Positions 13,125-14,127 of a stretch of 14,127 nt of DNA are shown here, piece by piece. Numbering within the stretch: position 1 is the first letter of the stretch; each line of letters starts with the position of its first letter. The position numbers and the translations under genes were made by a program. Under the pieces are notes generated by a model. It was not told where the DNA came from, made no database searches, and was given only the letters and a program-made list of their open reading frames with translations. The stretch is from Geodermatophilaceae bacterium. GTDB taxonomy: Bacteria > Actinomycetota > Actinomycetes > Mycobacteriales > Geodermatophilaceae. Location: positions 1 through 14,127 of the forward strand of contig JACCUM010000134.1 in assembly GCA_013811805.1 (NCBI GenBank), read 5' to 3'.

Positions 13125-13574
13125 TCATCGACGGAGGAAGCCGATCGGCCATGCGCCGGCGAGACCTTCGCAGCGTTCACCGGAGTCCTGGACGATGACG
13201 ATGTAGTAGGCGGCCGGCACCGCATCTGAGGTGGATAGCTCATAGCTGGCCTCCTGACCGACGTCGACCTCACCGATCAGGTCCTCGTCGGCCAAGCCCT
13301 GGCCGAAGACCTGGAACGACCAGCCCGACACGGCCACCTCGGCGGGCACCTCGATCAGGATCGTCGTGTCCGGGTCGACCTGCAGCACCTGTGGGGTGAC
13401 CGAGTACCGCTTGCCCTCCCCGTCCGCGCAGTACTGCGTGGCCTCGACGTCCATCTGCTGATCGCCCACGGTGACGGCGACGGTCGGTGCACTGTCGGAG
13501 GAGCAACCCGCTGCCAGCAGAACCAGAGCAGTGGTCCGAACCGCGAGGGGCAGTCGTCGACGCGACCTGGTCAC
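13125..13574 (-). CDS. DUF2771-like lipoprotein
   Basis: A 149-residue exported protein. It has a basic start (MTRSRRRLPLAVR), a hydrophobic stretch and a lipobox-like LLAAGC with the modifiable Cys at 24, so the mature part should be lipid-anchored outside the membrane. The mature domain is beta-rich (VAVTVGDQQMDVEATQYC, AAYYIVIVQDSGERC) and has two Cys, C49 and C135, that could form a disulfide. The pattern and context suggest DUF2771, the family I recall for M. tuberculosis Rv0875c. Its GTG start overlaps the transporter's TGA (GTGA, 13571-13574), so the two are co-translated; a role in the transporter's function or assembly is inference. The family name is tentative. Confidence 0.8.
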   Translation of the reverse strand: MTRSRRRLPLAVRTTALVLLAAGCSSDSAPTVAVTVGDQQMDVEATQYCADGEGKRYSVTPQVLQVDPDTTILIEVPAEVAVSGWSFQVFGQGLADEDLIGEVDVGQEASYELSTSDAVPAAYYIVIVQDSGERCEGLAGAWPIGFLRR

Positions 13575-14127
13575 GCGTACGGGTACGGGTCGCTCGACCG
13601 GGGCGGACCCGGGTTCAGCGGTGCGGTCAGCGGTGCGGTCGGTGGATCGGTGGGTGGATGTGGCCCGGACGGACTGGCGAGCGGGTCGTGGGCCGCCTCG
13701 CGGGGATCTCTCGTCCGGATCCCCCGCGGGCGATTGCGGCCGTACAGGGTGATCCCGAACGCAACCACCAACAGCACTGCGGCCACGGTGAAGCCCACCC
13801 AGCCGATGGTGGGGAGCAGGATTCCGACCGCACCACCGAAGACCCAGGCCAACTGGAGCAAAGTCTCCGAGCGGCCAAATGCCGAGGCGCGCAGCGACTC
13901 TGGGACCTCCCGTTGAATGATCGCGTCAAGTGCGGTCTTGCCGAGCGAGTTGGTGATGCCGGCGACCAGAGCCATCACCACGGCCATCACGATGCTGTAC
14001 GTGAACGCCGTCAGTACGGCTACGGTCGCGGCCACGCCGGTCGAGATCAGCACCAGCAGGTCCGGTTTGTCGGTGCCCCGGACCCGGGAACCGATCGCCG
14101 TACCGATGAAGCTGCCGAGTCCAGCCG
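13571..14127 (-). CDS. MFS transporter, C-terminal part (5' end outside window)
   Basis: The minus-strand frame is open to the right edge, so the N-terminal half is missing; about 185 residues are visible. They contain at least four hydrophobic segments, including VLISTGVAATVAVLTAFTYS, SIVMAVVMALVAGI, LLQLAWVFGGAVGILLP and WVGFTVAAVLLVVAFGITLY, with a cytoplasmic loop IIQREVPESLRASAFGRSE typical of major facilitator proteins. A roughly 50-residue Pro/Arg-rich tail follows, presumably cytoplasmic, with a TAPL repeat. From memory this matches the Rv0876c type next to a DUF2771 gene. The substrate is unknown. The stop overlaps the lipoprotein start. A GTG at 14053 is not the start, because transporter sequence (GSFIGTAIGSRVRGTDKPDL) continues upstream. 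Confidence 0.85.
   Translation of the reverse strand, partial: AGLGSFIGTAIGSRVRGTDKPDLLVLISTGVAATVAVLTAFTYSIVMAVVMALVAGITNSLGKTALDAIIQREVPESLRASAFGRSETLLQLAWVFGGAVGILLPTIGWVGFTVAAVLLVVAFGITLYGRNRPRGIRTRDPREAAHDPLASPSGPHPPTDPPTAPLTAPLNPGPPRSSDPYPYA
13615..13638. repeat. Two tandem copies of a 12-bp unit in the transporter tail
   Basis: TCAGCGGTGCGG occurs twice without a gap, at 13615-13626 and 13627-13638. On the coding (minus) strand it gives the four-residue repeat in PTAPLTAPL within the Pro-rich tail. The repeat is a multiple of three, so copy-number change would keep the frame. Confidence 0.8.

Noticed and set aside
1..14127. Mobile elements, CRISPR arrays, tRNA or rRNA genes
   Set aside because: I looked for transposase or integrase motifs, regularly spaced repeats, terminal inverted repeats and cloverleaf-like sequences and saw none.

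Overview
The window is high-GC (roughly two-thirds G+C by eye), densely coded DNA with GTG starts, 4-bp stop/start overlaps and families typical of Actinomycetota. The clearest pointers are a bacterial XPB helicase paired with a Helicase_C_3 partner, a CspB-type cold-shock protein with a C-terminal extension, a MacS-type histidine kinase, and a DUF2771-like lipoprotein coupled to an MFS transporter. From memory, several of these occur in the same general neighbourhood in Mycobacterium tuberculosis (Rv0861c/Rv0862c, Rv0871, Rv0875c/Rv0876c), so much of the window looks like an old actinobacterial chromosomal backbone rather than a mobile island. The genus cannot be fixed; the many CGTACG/GTAC words are compatible with Propionibacteriales-like genomes, but that is an impression.

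Layout. (1) 1-153: C-terminal end of an unidentified plus-strand gene. (2) 243-3466, plus: a very large ATP-binding LuxR (LAL-type) regulator, overlapped by ATGA with a 47-aa methionine-rich single-span membrane peptide that is easy to miss. (3) 3467-4213: a 234-bp gap, then a small cupin protein. (4) 8209-4241, minus: a 754-aa Helicase_C_3 protein with a WYL-like C-terminus, followed by the XPB helicase. The 69-bp gap between them carries a perfect 18-bp palindrome and a plausible leaderless promoter. (5) 8267-10795, plus, divergent from the helicase pair: a two-span membrane protein, an 80-aa acidic small protein and an acyl-CoA synthetase, tightly packed. (6) 12602-10819, minus: MacS-like histidine kinase and NarL/LuxR response regulator, overlapping. 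(7) 12739-13122, plus: CspB-like cold-shock protein, divergent from the kinase. (8) 14127-13125, minus: the C-terminal half of an MFS transporter, overlapping by GTGA with a DUF2771-like lipoprotein.

How the parts may work together. The helicase pair is a probable DNA-repair or DNA-remodelling unit: the partner has no ATPase motor but carries the same accessory domain as the N-terminus of XPB. The kinase and regulator form one two-component system. The acyl-CoA synthetase operon supplies CoA-activated acids and carries two uncharacterised small proteins. No tRNA, rRNA, CRISPR array, insertion sequence or prophage gene was seen, and no gene-free stretch exceeds 300 bases. The least explained elements are the palindromic promoter of the XPB gene, the WYL-like tail on its partner, and the 47-aa peptide coupled to the LAL regulator.
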